A stretch of 64,000 nt of DNA. Origin: Lentinus brumalis (lineage: Eukaryota > Basidiomycota > Agaricomycetes > Polyporales > Polyporaceae). This document shows positions 35,100-46,902 of this stretch, in pieces. The translations under genes were made by a program, and so were the position numbers. Position 1 is the first letter of the stretch, and each line of letters opens with the position of its first letter. Under the pieces are notes generated by a model that saw nothing but the letters and a program-made list of their open reading frames with translations, searched no databases and was not told the origin of the DNA. The stretch covers positions 372,001-436,000 of the forward strand of contig MARA01000030.1 of NCBI GenBank assembly GCA_001792895.1, read 5' to 3'.

Positions 35100-35942
35100 C
35101 TAAAAAAGACGTATAACCTCAGGGCCACCGCCAGAGTCGACCCTGGCAGTGCGCGCATGAATACGCCCCTCCGACCTATCACCTGCATCTCCATCGTCTC
35201 CGCGAGTCTTCTTCGGCTTGGCAAATGACTTCGGAGTGGGGCACTCACGGATGTAGTGGCTGGCACCGCCGCACTGGTGGCAGGTGACCTCCGAGCGAGC
35301 GATGAACGCACTGAGCCCCGAGGTGTCCATGACGCTGGACTGGGCGCGCGCAAGCTGGGCCTCGAAGCCGGTGATCCGAGTCGTGACGTCCTTGATTGTG
35401 AGCGAATCGAACGGGAGTGATTCGAGCTGAGTGAGGACGGGGGCGTACTGCGGGGGAAGACCCTCAGTGATGACGAGGATCGTGTCGACGACCGTGGCAG
35501 GGCAGGGAGTGTGGGAGAGTTCGAGGGCTCGAGAGCGGACACGGCCGATCCAGCTGATGGCGGACTCGCCCTCGGTCTTGACCATGCGAAGGAACGAGCG
35601 ACGGAGGGAGAGAGCGGAGTTGACGGAGGAGGAACGATGTACCTGTTCGAGTCCTTCCCACATTTCGCGAGGGTTTTCCATGCCCATGACGAAAGGGACT
35701 TGGGAGGGGTCGATCGCGAGGATTATCTTCGACCTCGCTAACTCCCGCTTCTTCTGCAGCACCTGTACGCCCTTCGGACCCTTCGGGAAGAGCTCCTCGG
35801 TCGGCACCTCGGATACGGGCCGGACGACGTCGTAGAGGTCGAGCGCGGTGAGGACGGCGGTCATCTGGATGCGCCAGATCTCGTAGTTGCCTTCGACCAG
35901 CCGCATGACGCGGTGTTCGCTGGCGCTAGGCTTTTCGTCCAT
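35100..35942 (-). CDS. Copia-type Gag (UBN2-like) with CCHC knuckle
   Basis: 280 codons, intact. The N-terminal part (NYEIWRIQMTAVLTALDLYDVV, ARSKIILAIDPSQVPFV, AREMW-like PREMWEGLEQVH) and the middle (FLRMVKTEGESAISWIGRVRSRALEL, ILVITEGLPPQYAPVL) follow the order of Copia Gag of the UBN2/DUF4219 type. The C-terminus holds one zinc knuckle, CHQCGGASHYIREC (C-x2-C-x4-H-x4-C), then a basic KPKKTR stretch. The protein would form virus-like particles and bind element RNA. The ORF ends 27 nt before the 3' LTR, leaving no room for pol. The intact frame suggests selection or very recent insertion. Confidence 0.9.
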   Translation of the reverse strand: MDEKPSASEHRVMRLVEGNYEIWRIQMTAVLTALDLYDVVRPVSEVPTEELFPKGPKGVQVLQKKRELARSKIILAIDPSQVPFVMGMENPREMWEGLEQVHRSSSVNSALSLRRSFLRMVKTEGESAISWIGRVRSRALELSHTPCPATVVDTILVITEGLPPQYAPVLTQLESLPFDSLTIKDVTTRITGFEAQLARAQSSVMDTSGLSAFIARSEVTCHQCGGASHYIRECPTPKSFAKPKKTRGDDGDAGDRSEGRIHARTARVDSGGGPEVIRLF

Positions 35943-36108
35943 GTTGGAGGAAGGGGGGCAGATAGACGGGTGAAGGAGGAAGGGGGACGGGTAGGGACAG
36001 GCGGCTAGATGTCGAGTAGCGCGTAGTCGGACTGCGGTGGCTCGGGAGGCTTCCGACCGTTTGCGAGCGGTTGAGTGCGAGTAGCGAACGAGACAGAGCG
36101 AGCGTTAT

Positions 36109-36123
36109 GCAGGGCTCATAACC
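36109..36123 (-). promoter_or_regulatory. Primer-binding site for half initiator tRNA-Met
   Basis: On the minus strand GGTTATGAGCCCTGC follows the 5' LTR directly. As I recall it, the yeast initiator tRNA-Met anticodon arm contains GCAGGGCUCAUAACC, the exact complement. This is the internal, cleaved half-tRNA priming used by Drosophila copia rather than 3'-end priming. Confidence 0.8.
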
Positions 36124-36320
36124 TGTTGAAAATAGGCGAGCACAAGCGGGGGCGACGACGAGCGAGGCGGGATACAACAACTTGGAGATTTACACTACGT
36201 ACGAGCACATTGAGTAGACGCTACGGAAATAAGGTTCTCGGCCTTGTCCGAGCTGTACAGAACCGGAGTCCGGCGGACCGCGCCTCCGTGCGACCGGTCC
36301 TGGGGTTACCACTTTCAACA
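36124..36320 (-). repeat. 5' LTR of the gag-only element
   Basis: 197 bp, same ends as the other LTR; on the gag strand this is the upstream LTR and holds the promoter. It is followed on that strand directly by the tRNA primer-binding site. Confidence 0.9.
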
Positions 36321-36325
36321 GACGT

Positions 36326-37301
36326 AACATACGCACCGAGACAAGCGTCGTAAGGTCATCCGAGACGGACTGGCCCAGCAGCGGACACGATCGACTTGTA
36401 GACAGACTCGACTGCAAGCAAGCGGAATAAGCCGTATGCGCAAAGAGATGGGAAGACTCACCTGAACAACCCTTTCTGACAGTAACACACGACGCGCACG
36501 ATAGCAGCCTCGGACCCTGACAACGCGCGCAGGAGAGGAATCGAGGCCGCGGATCGAAGAGAAGCTGCAACCGGCGGGAAGGAGGCATGCGGACAGACGA
36601 GGCATGACACCTGCAAGAAAGCATCCTCAGCGCGAAACACAGATGGGATAATGGGAAGAATACGTACAGGAGTGCCCTGAGCCCTCCGACCTCACAAGAC
36701 CGACGCAATCCCGCCATCACAGGGTGGCAGACTGCGCGTTTCGGCGCGGTTGACGCGGCGGAGGAGGCTCAAACCCTCCGGGCCTCTCGAGGCGCGACCG
36801 ATACGGCAGAAGACCCGACGCAGACTCGAAGTTAGACGTGGAAGAGACAACAACAAGAAGAGAAGCGATGATCCACGCCAGAGGAGAGACAGCGGATAAG
36901 CAGCGCCTGGCCGAGGAAAGAGCAAACTTGGAGAACTTGCTGATGGGCGCCGGCCACGTGTACGAGGAGCAGGCTACACAACCCTTTTCGGAAGGATGCT
37001 ACGCAAACGCGGCGGCGCGAGCGCGCCCTGCCCACCGCTCTGTCTGCAAACTGCGATGCGACCTCCAAGGCTAGCGCGCCGCTCGAAGAGCACGTCCGCC
37101 GTGCAGGACGCGAACATGCTCAAGACCCCGAGGCTTAGCGGCCAGCAACGCGCGACAGCAGCAGGACGTCCGCGCGAGTCGAACGAGGTATACTCGACTG
37201 CTTCCAGGTCTGACGCAAGTCATCCCACTCGCCCCCGCGAACTTGCTGCCAGCCCCTCGTCTGAATCGCTGCTCTCGCTGCCCCTCCTCTGCTAGCACAC
37301 C
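36326..37301 (+). other. LINE 5' region, continued
   Basis: After removal of the LTR element, LINE sequence resumes here. No open frame of more than about 100 codons looks protein-like. It may act as 5' UTR and internal promoter. Confidence 0.4.
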
Positions 37302-40300
37302 ATGCCTGCTCTCCAACGCACTCAAAACACGCTCATCGGCCGCGGCGCGGCTTGCGCGGGCCCCCGCCGCACTCGCAATGGCTCCATCATCCACGTCTCG
37401 GCGACGCCATCCGACAGCGACGCCCTCAGCGATGTTCCGATCGCCTCCGAGGACGAAGAACCCCCGACTCTGGGAGCGGGAAGCTCCTACGCGCACGACA
37501 CCGTGCATTTCGCGACTGGCGCGGCCGACGCGCAGATTCAACGCGACAACACCCCCTCTACCGAGGAGAAAACTACCACCCGGCGGGCTCAGTTCCCTTC
37601 AACAGGTGACGACGCACCGGCCGAACCCCGTATTGCAGGCGGCCATCAGCTACCCCTTCGCTCCCTCCCCAGAGCAGATGACGCTCTTCGCGCCGCGCAT
37701 CGGCGGCCCCGTCTACTCCAACCCGAGCGTAAGCTCTTCCAGGAGCGCCCGTACGGCGGCGGAGACGGCGCTGGCAACCACCAACGACGCGTCGAACATC
37801 CCGAGGAACTTCTCTCCTCTGCACGCAGTAGTTGGGACGGATGGTGGGCTACTGCGCAACCTGGCACAGGGCGCGATTCTACTGAACGAGATGAGCCGCG
37901 GCATCGACGGCGGGGACATGGTGAGTGCCAGTGCGTACACCGTCCATGCTGGTGTCAAGCTCACGAGGCACGACCGCGACCAGTCCATCTTATCCCCAGC
38001 CATCTCCTCACTCCCAGCCACGTCCCCGATCCCGATGAGCTCCCCACTGCCGGCGAGCTCGCTGGATTCGTCGTCGGGATCTTCTCCGATCGACGTCAAC
38101 TGGTCTGACGACGGAGAGGCTGACGCCGACGGCGACGACGACGACACGGCAGACGGTGTCGCGGGCCAAGGTGAGGCCGACGTGTCCCAGGACGGACTCG
38201 GCCGAGTCACGCCTCGCGTTCGCGCAGACACGGAAGACAGCAACGTTCTCTACTGGCAGCACGTACCAACCCCAATGGGTTTCGAAGACCCGATCGCCTC
38301 GACGTCTACCCCCATTCAGACGATGCCAATCACGACGTACGGCGACTATAGCGGTAAGCTCCCTGAATCTCCTTTGCATGAAACCGAGACTGGGAACTGT
38401 AAAAAGCGGTTCTGGAACGGTTCGCCCAATCCCGAAGAGATGCAGCGAGGGCGAGGGCGGCCGCGCGTAACCGAAGCAACGCCCGTGGCTAGAAGACTCG
38501 ACGAGCTGCCAAGCCTCAGTGCTAACCCGTGGGGAAGCGTAGAAGGGAGACGGGGAGCGAGGGAGGATGTAGAGAGTGCTTTTGTCCCTAATACGGTGTC
38601 GACGCCTGCTATGTCTAGTCTGAGGAGGTCCGAACTAAGGCTGAGCAACAGGTCAGGTCAGCCGCAGGTCGACCTGGAATTACCTAGATCCGTGACCTAC
38701 AGATCCAGGTCAAACAGGTCACAGGTCATACAGGTCATGACCTGTACGGATCTAGGTCAGGGTGTTGAGAAAATTTCCAGGTCAGAGGTGACCTGTGCCA
38801 AAATTATTTTCCTTTCAAATGATGATTCTTGCCATTTGCACCATCAAAGATTTTTAAATGCACAGGTCATACAGGTACCTGACCTGTAGGTCACAGGTCA
38901 GACAGATCACAGGTCAAACAGGTCCAGGTCAGTGTGGATCTAGGTATCAATTTTTTGGCCACAGGTACCTGCAAAACAGATCTAGGTCAACCTACAGGTA
39001 CCTGTTGCTCAGCCTTAGTCCGAACGCGGTTCCCTTCCGCTTCACGTTAACACTTCAGGCCATCCTCCTACCCCGCATCGCGTCGCGGATACCTCCGCAT
39101 CATCGGCCCCGAACCACGAGGCACCGCCGATCCCAGAAAGGGCTGGCCGATCCCGAGCACCAGCTCGCGCTGCCGAGGCCGCTATGGACGTTGACGTCAA
39201 CAACAACCAAGGAGACACGAGTCATGGCGGGTCTGCGGACGCGAGATCCGAAAAAGCGAAGGGCAAGAGCCGTGCGGTCAGGACCGACTCCGACGACGAC
39301 GAGGAGACGAGCGCGCCGCCGAACCAAGTGCACGAGGACGGATGGGACGCAGCCGAGATCCTCGAAGCACAGTATCGGAGCTTGAGGCAGACGATACGCA
39401 ACCGAGCAGCGTACGCCGACGATTTTGACGAGGATGGCCCCTCGGCCTCGAGGTTCGCTGATGGCGCACGAAGCTCTGAGTCTCGCTTCCCCGCCCCCGG
39501 GGAAGCGGGATGGCAGGGCCCTCTGGAAGGAGGCCGATGGCAGACGAATGCGAGGTCCGGGGATACGTGACGCAGGAGTGGAGGCTGCCGACGAGCACGA
39601 ACGAAGCAGGAGCAAGGGACCGCAGACACGAGACGAGAGAACGCTCCAGTTTCTTCCCGCTCCCGAATACGAGAGCTGCGGAATATGACCGCGGGTCTGC
39701 AACAGCCTCTCGCCCGACTCAAGGAAACGCAAGCATGCCCAACCCACGCTGGCCGCCGAGCCGCAACGAGTCACGCAGAGCCGCGTCGCACGAGCGACAG
39801 CGCCAGGCCCCCGGCTATGCGCAGTCACCACAGCGAGGCGAGGCACGCAGGCAGGCAAGTGCAGCAAGCCAAGGACGGAGGCAACACAACAGCGAGACAC
39901 AGAGGCTCTCCCCTCTAGACGACGACGAAAACATGGGCGACGTCGGCGACACCCGCGACACCCACGAGCAGCACCCACGAGGAGACGACCTGCCCTACGA
40001 CCAGACAAGCTCACACGAGGTCGACGAGGACGAGGACTGGGAGCAGCCCGAGGACGGCGAGGTCCTCCCGACGGTTATGCAGGAGGCTTCCGGAGGCGAA
40101 GACTGGCCGACCGAGACGCCGCACGAGGGCTTCCCGAGGGTCTATCACGACAACCCGGAGTTCTTCCTTCGGGGTATGGCTCTCGACTGGGTAAGAGAGA
40201 TGTGGAGCGACCCGCCCAACTCAGTTGTTATGGTCGATATATACAACTATCGCGCCTCCGATGACGACTCCTATAACCGACGGGTCGCAGAAACAATCCG

Positions 40301-41180
40301 GGCACGCACTCAGGAGATCACGGGGGAAGCTGAGTTTGATGTCGTTCCTCCTGAGCCGGCGCAAGGACAGAACCTCCGAACGCGCGAAAGACCGACACGC
40401 TGGGCAATCCGGGGACTCACGCCGGAGGCCACGGCACGCATGCTCGACAGGCGAGTGTGGTCCTTCCAGTCCATCTCATTCCACACTTCACCGCGCACAG
40501 CTGGAATATCCACCTGGATATGCATGCTCGACGGGTACCTCGATGGCAACGTCAGCAAGATACGTCAGTCTATCATCCGCGTCCTGCGCGAGCCAGGCAT
40601 GCGCGAATGGATCGAACAAATGACCGCCTCAAGCCCCGAATTCCGTGGCCGGACGCTGAGCGAAGCCTTCGACGACATACTGGCCTCGGTGCGCGTCGAG
40701 CCCCTTCAAATGGGAAACGGAAACTATGTTGTAAACGTCTACATTCGTACGCCTACTAGGGACATCCGTGAGTGGAGGAGATGGGTCGCAGAGATGCGTG
40801 GACGACGTTACCCAAGCTTCGCTAATGGAACCGGCCGCGTCCGTGCCGCAGTTCCATGTGGCGGATGCCGCGGAGTCAATCATCTGGCGCACCAGTGCCC
40901 TTTCCCGCGCATCAGAGGCTGGAACGGGCCGACCCCGAACCAGGGAGTCTTCCACGACCAAACCGGCTGTATGAACGAGACGAGCAGCTGGCAGCTGCAC
41001 ACGGAGCCGCGGAGGAGGCAGCCCAGAAGAGCGTCGGAGCGCGATCGGGGCGAGCAACGCGCGCCGCGCACACCGCGTGGACGAGGAGGGCCGCCGAATC
41101 AGCGGAGAAACGGTGGAAACGGTGGCGCGGGCTCAGGCGGCGGGACCAGAAGTGGACAGGGCAGTAAGAAAAGGTACTAG
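37302..41180 (+). pseudogene. LINE ORF1 (gag-like), interrupted
   Basis: ORF1 starts at ATG 37302 (RTQNTLIGRGAACAGPRRTRNG, SATPSDSDALSDVP). It shifts frame near 37590 to a segment with YPFAPSPEQMTLFAPRIGGPV and IPRNFSPLHAVVGTDGGLLRN. It is broken at 38635 by the MITE, continues after it in frame (MDVDVNNNQ, DDDEETSAPPNQVHEDGWD), and shifts again between 39430 and 39690. The last 500 codons, to 41180, are open: an acidic block, a folded domain (WAIRGLTPEATARMLDRRVW, NYVVNVYIRTPTRDI), one zinc knuckle CGGCRGVNHLAHQC near 40857-40898, and a basic Arg/Gly-rich tail. This fits an RNA-binding LINE ORF1 protein. At least two frameshifts make it inactive. Confidence 0.8.
38628..39025. mobile_element. 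hAT-type MITE, 382 bp, with perfect TSD
   Basis: The element (38636-39017) has perfect 18-bp terminal inverted repeats TAAGGCTGAGCAACAGGT and is flanked by an exact 8-bp duplication GTCCGAAC (38628-38635 and 39018-39025). The 8-bp duplication and the TA(A/G)GG..GAGCAA end fit the hAT superfamily. The interior has about 20 copies of AGGTC or its complement, plus CAGGTACCTG palindromes, clustered toward both ends with an AT-rich middle (about 38800-38855). Such subterminal repeats are typical transposase-binding arrays. It has no coding capacity. Taking it out with one duplication rejoins LINE ORF1 in frame. Confidence 0.95.
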
Positions 41181-42060
41181 GCCTCCAGGCAGATGTGCGG
41201 ATCTGCGGCGAGACGCGGAGCGGATACTTGAAGAACGAGGGGTTTGATCTCGTCAGCGGGCGCGTGGAAGTAGCACGCACGGAGCACAGACAAGAGGCGG
41301 GGTAGCTAGACTGGTTCACTACCCACACAAATTATACAGAACGGTGCTGGGACACCGCCAACATAGCGTGAGGCGGAAGAGACAGCAAGACGAGGCGGAA
41401 TAAGACTGAAGTGAGACGTGACTCAAATACATGCGCCGGACTGACAACCCGGGTGGAATGCAGCCGTCAGAGCGACGGCGCCGCGGAGTAGCTCGCAGCG
41501 CAGGTCCTCTGAACAAAACGGTGTCCGCTGAAGATCTAATATACTGGCCCAAGGGTGCAGGACCATCTTCAGCGCGCGTACGACGGTCAGCTTATTTAGG
41601 CGTTGGTAGACCGAGCATATGCTAAAGCGAGGAGGGAAGTGGCTACTCACGGAACCCGAGCACGACCACCTACGGCGAAAGGAATATCGTCTAGGGCTAA
41701 GTCCATGGTTGTACCTTAGCCGACTGAGCAACTACGAATACACACAACACCTTTATTGATAACAACGAGGAGATACACGCGAGTCACGGTATACAACGAT
41801 CCTCTGGGAGTGGAAGGCGAGGCCATGCCGGTGCTCAGACCCCGCCTAGTGACACTCCCAGTGGCAACGGAAGCACAGCGATCAGAGACGACGGACGCAC
41901 GGACAGTGGAAGGCAAAACGGGCAACCGAACAGAGAGGAAGATATCACTGGCAGCAGGAGAGCTGAAGGACGGCCAGCGCAGGTAGAGCCACGAAGAGGG
42001 CCAAAGAGACGTGCGGAAGAAATTGAGCGTAAGACGGCACTGAAAATCGCATCGCTGAAC
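41181..42060 (+). other. LINE ORF1-ORF2 junction
   Basis: The ORF2 frame is open upstream from about 41730, but its first ATG is 42061, which lies inside the endonuclease motif (KIASLN-MNG). ORF2 may therefore start without a standard ATG, by reinitiation, or upstream ATG may be lost. Coding quality before about 42000 is low. Confidence 0.5.
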
Positions 42061-45000
42061 ATGAATGGTTTCGGCTCTTTGATACGAGACCACCCTGAAA
42101 ACAAATGGGGACGTACTTACCGAATGATGGCGGAGCAGCGGATAGGTATCCTCCTGATACAGGAGACGCACCTCACGGAAGAACGCAAGGCGGGACTGCA
42201 CAAAATGTTCGCAAAACGCATCAAGATATTGCACTCTGAAAACCCTGTCGCCCCAACCCAGAGGGAAGGAGTTGCTGTGGTGCTAAACTGTCGCTATATC
42301 AACACAGCGGACGCAACAGCGACAGAGATTGTACCAGGCAGAGCCATCCAGGTGGCGGTAACATGCCAGGGCGGCGACAGGAGACACGTCCTATGTATCT
42401 ATGCACCTACGTCAAACGGAGTTAACGAGAGGAGAGAGTTCTTTGGAAACGTACGACGCTACTATGAGTCTCACCCTGACTGCCCCAAACCGCACTTAAT
42501 GGCCGGAGATTTCAACACGGTGGAAGACGCCCTTGATCGACTCCCAGTAAAGGAGGGAGCTGACGCTTCTGTGCCAGAGCTAGATGAGCTCAAGATCGCC
42601 CTAGGGCTGATGATGGCGGATGGCTGGAGGACGACGTACCCCAACAGGCGTGAGTATACGTTTCACCGAGGTACAGGGCAAAACGCGGTCTTCTCGCGCC
42701 TAGACAGAATATACGTCCCGATCGCAGTCTTCGAGAGGGCGAGGGAGTGGCATGTGTGCGAAGCTGGCGTCAAGACAGATCACAGCCTGGTATCAGTGCA
42801 AATCACCTCAGACAACGCACCGGAGATAGGGCCGGGAAGGCCGCTGTACCCTCTGCTACTGCTCAAGGATAAGAAGTTAGCAAAAGAGACTAAGACGCGA
42901 GGCCTCATCGCGATACAAGAACTAACTGACCTAGAGGACTCCGGGGAGAGGTCCGAACAAACGAACGCACAGACAATTCTACACAGATTCAAGAGGGACG
43001 CGATGAAGATGGCAAGGACTAGAGAACGCGAGGTCATTCCCAAACTGCTCGCCGACATACGAGAAGGAGAGAAGGAACTGCGATGGGTCAAGGCAGACCA
43101 GTCCATATCAGAGGTAGAACGAATCGAGCAGGCGGCGTCGCTGACCACAACAGTACGCCAGCTCAAACTGCGACGTCTCCGACAGCAGCAACAGAACTCA
43201 CGCGCGACGCACCGTCTGTACGGCGACCGCCCGACCAAATACTGGTCCAGGCTGCATCGCGAATGCGCTCCACGGGACGTTATCAACGCTTTCGAAAGAG
43301 AGGATCGCTCTGGTGTTGCGGGAGAGAAGGTATACGAATCAGACTCGACAAAAATGGCAGAAATGGCACGCGCGCACCATATAAACGTACAGCGCGATTG
43401 CCCAGATCTCAAAGAGCCACAGGAACGTCAACTCGACATAACCACGGCACTAGACAGCATTGACACATACGTGTCTCAGGAGCAGGCGAACGCCCTCGGG
43501 GACCAAATAACCTACGAAGAGTGCCTGCTCTCCCTGCGATTTGCGAAGAACGGTACTGCACCGGGGCTAGACGGCGTACCTTTCGAACTCTGGAAAACGC
43601 TCCATGCCAGATACCAAGAGGACAGACGTTTCCCGGAACGGCAGGGTTTCGATATTGTCAGGCTTCTAACAGCGGCGTTTGAGGACGCACGAAGATACGG
43701 TGTCAGCGAAAAGACGTCTCTGGCGCAGGGGTGGATGGCCCCGATCTACAAAGAAAAGGGAGAACGCACCCGTGTGGTAAACTATAGGCCGATAACTCTC
43801 CTCAACACGGACTACAAGCTACTCAGCAAGACTCTCGCGGTCCGCCTCGCAGATGTAGCGCCAAGCATCATCCATCGGGCCCAGGCGGGCTTCGTGCCAG
43901 GACGGAAGCTACACAATCATACGCAGCTAGCACGTCTGATGATGGCTTGGGCTGAAACGAACGAGACAAACGGCGCCATAGTGGCGTTAGATCAGGAAAA
44001 AGCATATGACAAGATTGCTCACGACTATCTATGGCGTGTACTGGAACGTTTCCGGATCCCGGATACCTTCGTGCAGCTTGTCAAATCCCTGTACAGACAT
44101 GCGGTAACGTCGGTAATGGTAAACGGAATACTCAGCGCACCGTATCGCATTTTCCGAGGGGTGAGGCAGGGCGACCCCCTATCGTGCCTCCTATTCGACC
44201 TCGCTATTGAGCCCCTGTCAGCAATGATACGGAAGTCAGATATCGCGGGCTTCACGATTCCGAAATGCGAAGACGTACTCAAAGCGGTCCTGTTCGCGGA
44301 CGACACGACTGTTTACCTGTCGAGTGGAGACGACTTCAGTACCCTGCAGACAGTTCTTGACACGTGGTGTTCTGCGGCGAAAGCAAAGTTCAACATGAGT
44401 AAAACCGAGATAATCCCCCTGGGTACTCCCGAGTTCCGCGAAGAAATGTCACGAACGTACCGCGTTTCGGGAGCCTGGAAAAACTACCCACGAAACGTGC
44501 ATATCGCGCAAGATGGAGAGGCGGTACGGATCCTAGGAGCGTTCTTCGGGAATGGCGTCCAGCAAACGGATATATGGTCCCTGGTACTCACGAAGATTGT
44601 GGCCATGAGGAAACCTCTGATGCAGGTGATCGACCGTTGAAAAGCAGGCCACGCAACGATACACGGGAAGAAGCATGTGGTCCAGATGATAGTCGGGGGT
44701 ATGACTCAATTCTTCACCACAGTCCAACGAATGCCGGACACGATCAGAAAGAGACTAGACAAGGTTATCAGAAACTATCTATGGGACGACCGCCATAATA
44801 CGCCGGTAGGAATGAAGCATGTGTGCTTACCCGTGGAGCTTGGAGGACTGGGACTACTCGACCTGAAAGCTAGATGCGACGCAATCGACATCATGTGGCT
44901 GAAGTCATACCTCGACTTCAGCAGCGACCGCCCGACATGGGCTTTCCTGGCAGACGACTTGTTCGCGACGCACGTCCCCAAAGACTGCCGTCCGAGAGAA

Positions 45001-46902
45001 GCCAGCCTCCGCATCAACCCTTTCCTCCAACACTGGAAACCAAAGAGGAGAGGGCTTCCGGCGGAGCTGAAGGGCTTGGTAAATGTAGCCAGGAAATATG
45101 GCCTGCGCCTAGAGGGTCTCGCTTTCTCCAAGCACATCCAAGGATCAGTCCCTATGTGGGACCACATTTACGCAGACAAGAAGATGATGGGACGACTGAC
45201 GAGGCCATCCAAACTTCTGACTTGCCTGCAGGAGAGACACAAGACGGTCTCAGTCGCAGACTTTGTGAAGCTAGCCAACACCCTAAACGACCCGACACAT
45301 CGCCCGAAGCCAAAGTGCAAGTGCCGAGAGTGTGCGCACATGAGAACGACGCTAAAATGCGCAAACCCGCACCAATGCGCAACGCGGGCGACGGCGATAC
45401 TAAATACGCTACCGAGAAAGTGGGATCCGAGACAGAGACATCCGCAAGACTACGAAGACAAAGTATGGTCAGACCTCACGCGGGAAATGGCGGACGACAC
45501 ACTCGTCCACTTTGACTGGAGAGTGACCACCTACGGGGATATAGGCCAGGCCTTCCGCATATTTACAGACGATAAGCCGGTGTCGAACGAGATCGTACAG
45601 ATGGAACTCGGTGAGGATGGCAGGCAGCAAGTCTACACTGACGGCTCCTGTATCCGGAACGGGGAGAAAGATGCCCAGGCGGGTGCAGGGGTATTCCTTG
45701 CACACGGCCACGAGTCAAACTTATGTTTCCGCCTCCCCGATGCTCTCGACCAATCCAATCAAACGGGAGAGATAACCGCCACTCTCCTCGCCGCCCAGAC
45801 CCTTCCCCAGACAACGCGCGTGACACAGATAACCGACTCCCGGACCACGATGGACTCGCTCACGACGTGGCGGCAGAAGCACGAAGACACCGGCTATATC
45901 ATGCAAAGGAACCCCGAACTCACCCGAGCAACGATTGCGAGCCTACGACAAAGGAAAGCACACACCTCTTTCAGATGGATAAAGGGCCACAGCGGAGACG
46001 ACGGGAACGAAGCGGCCGATAGGCTGGCGGCAGAGGGGGCAAGCAAACCAGACGGCGACGGACTGCGCCTAGACTACCCCACAGCATTCAACGTCTCAGG
46101 AGCGAAACTGCAAAGGATGACCCAAAAACTGGCGTATAAGGCTGTCCGTGCAAAAGAAGATGCGCGGACTAAACCCCGCCCGAGGGCAGTTGCCAACATG
46201 GACAGAATATCCAGCGGGATCCAGGAATGCTTCGGGACCAGTCTGCCCGACGCTGCGATATGGCGGTCCCTGCGATCGAAGCACGTCTTGAGACCGGCTG
46301 CACAATTTATATGGATGGCAATACATGATGGGTACATGCTTGGAACTCACTGGTTAAGGCCCAAAATGTCAGACGAGCTGCAACGACGGGCGATATGTGC
46401 CAGATGTGGTGAATGCGAAACGATGTCGCATATCGTCCTGGAGTGCGAGGCCAAAGGCCAAGAAATCGTATGGAAACTCCTGAGGCAGACGTGGTCGCTC
46501 ACCGGAGCGACATGGCACGAACCATGCTGGGGGACAACCTTCGGCGCAGCCTGCGCAGTCTTCAAGACACGCGAGGGAGGTAGACGGACCCAAATCGAGC
46601 AGCTCTGGTGCATACTGTGCACGGAAGCACTCCACCTCATCTGGAAACTCAGATGTGAGCGCGTCATTCAGAACGACGGCGAGGAATTCACGGAATCAGA
46701 AATCACAAACCGCTACTAAGCAACACTAGATGCCAGACTGACCCTAGACCGGCGCACATCAGCGCTGACCGTTGGAAGGAAAGCCCTAAGACCGCACGAC
46801 GTGGAGCGGATATGGCTGCCAGTTATCGAAAACAGAAACAATCTACCGGCAAAATGGGTGACGAGTTACGGGGTTTTAGTGGGTATAGAACGCGGGAGGT
46901 GA
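42061..46902 (+). pseudogene. LINE ORF2: endonuclease, reverse transcriptase, RNase H
   Basis: One frame throughout, with stops at 44638-44640 (TGA) and 46717-46719 (TAA); the true end is TGA 46900-46902. APE-type endonuclease: LLIQETHL, AGDFNTVED, FSRLDRIYV, KTDHSLV. Reverse transcriptase: GWMAPIYKEKGERTRVVNYRPI, HRAQAGFVPGR, VALDQEKAYDKI, FRGVRQGDPLS, and the catalytic FADD at 44293-44304. RNase H: VYTDGSC, GEITATLLAAQ, ITDSRTTMDSL, GHSGDDGNEAADRLAAEG. A C-terminal CARCGECETMSHIVLEC forms the zinc segment usual in such LINEs. The first stop probably replaces the Trp of the conserved W..R..TI.GK motif (a TGG to TGA change). All catalytic residues look preserved, so the copy died recently. 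Confidence 0.9.

Larger units (their letters stand above)
34872..36325 (-). mobile_element. Gag-only Copia-type LTR retroelement
   Basis: Two 197-bp direct repeats (34877-35073 and 36124-36320) begin TGTTG and end CAACA. I see one difference between them (CCAGTCC versus CCGGTCC). The insertion is flanked by perfect 5-bp target duplications GACGT (34872-34876 and 36321-36325). Inside is a single minus-strand gag gene. Neither protease, integrase nor reverse transcriptase fits in the remaining 200 bases. This matches the architecture called TR-GAG in plants: an LTR element that encodes only its own Gag and borrows polymerase. Near-identical LTRs mean recent insertion. It sits inside the LINE, in antisense. 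Confidence 0.9.

Noticed and set aside
38636..39017. Nuclear receptor-like AGGTCA response elements
   Set aside because: The AGGTC copies sit inside a defined MITE with terminal repeats and a target duplication, and fungi lack such receptors; transposase binding is the simpler reading.
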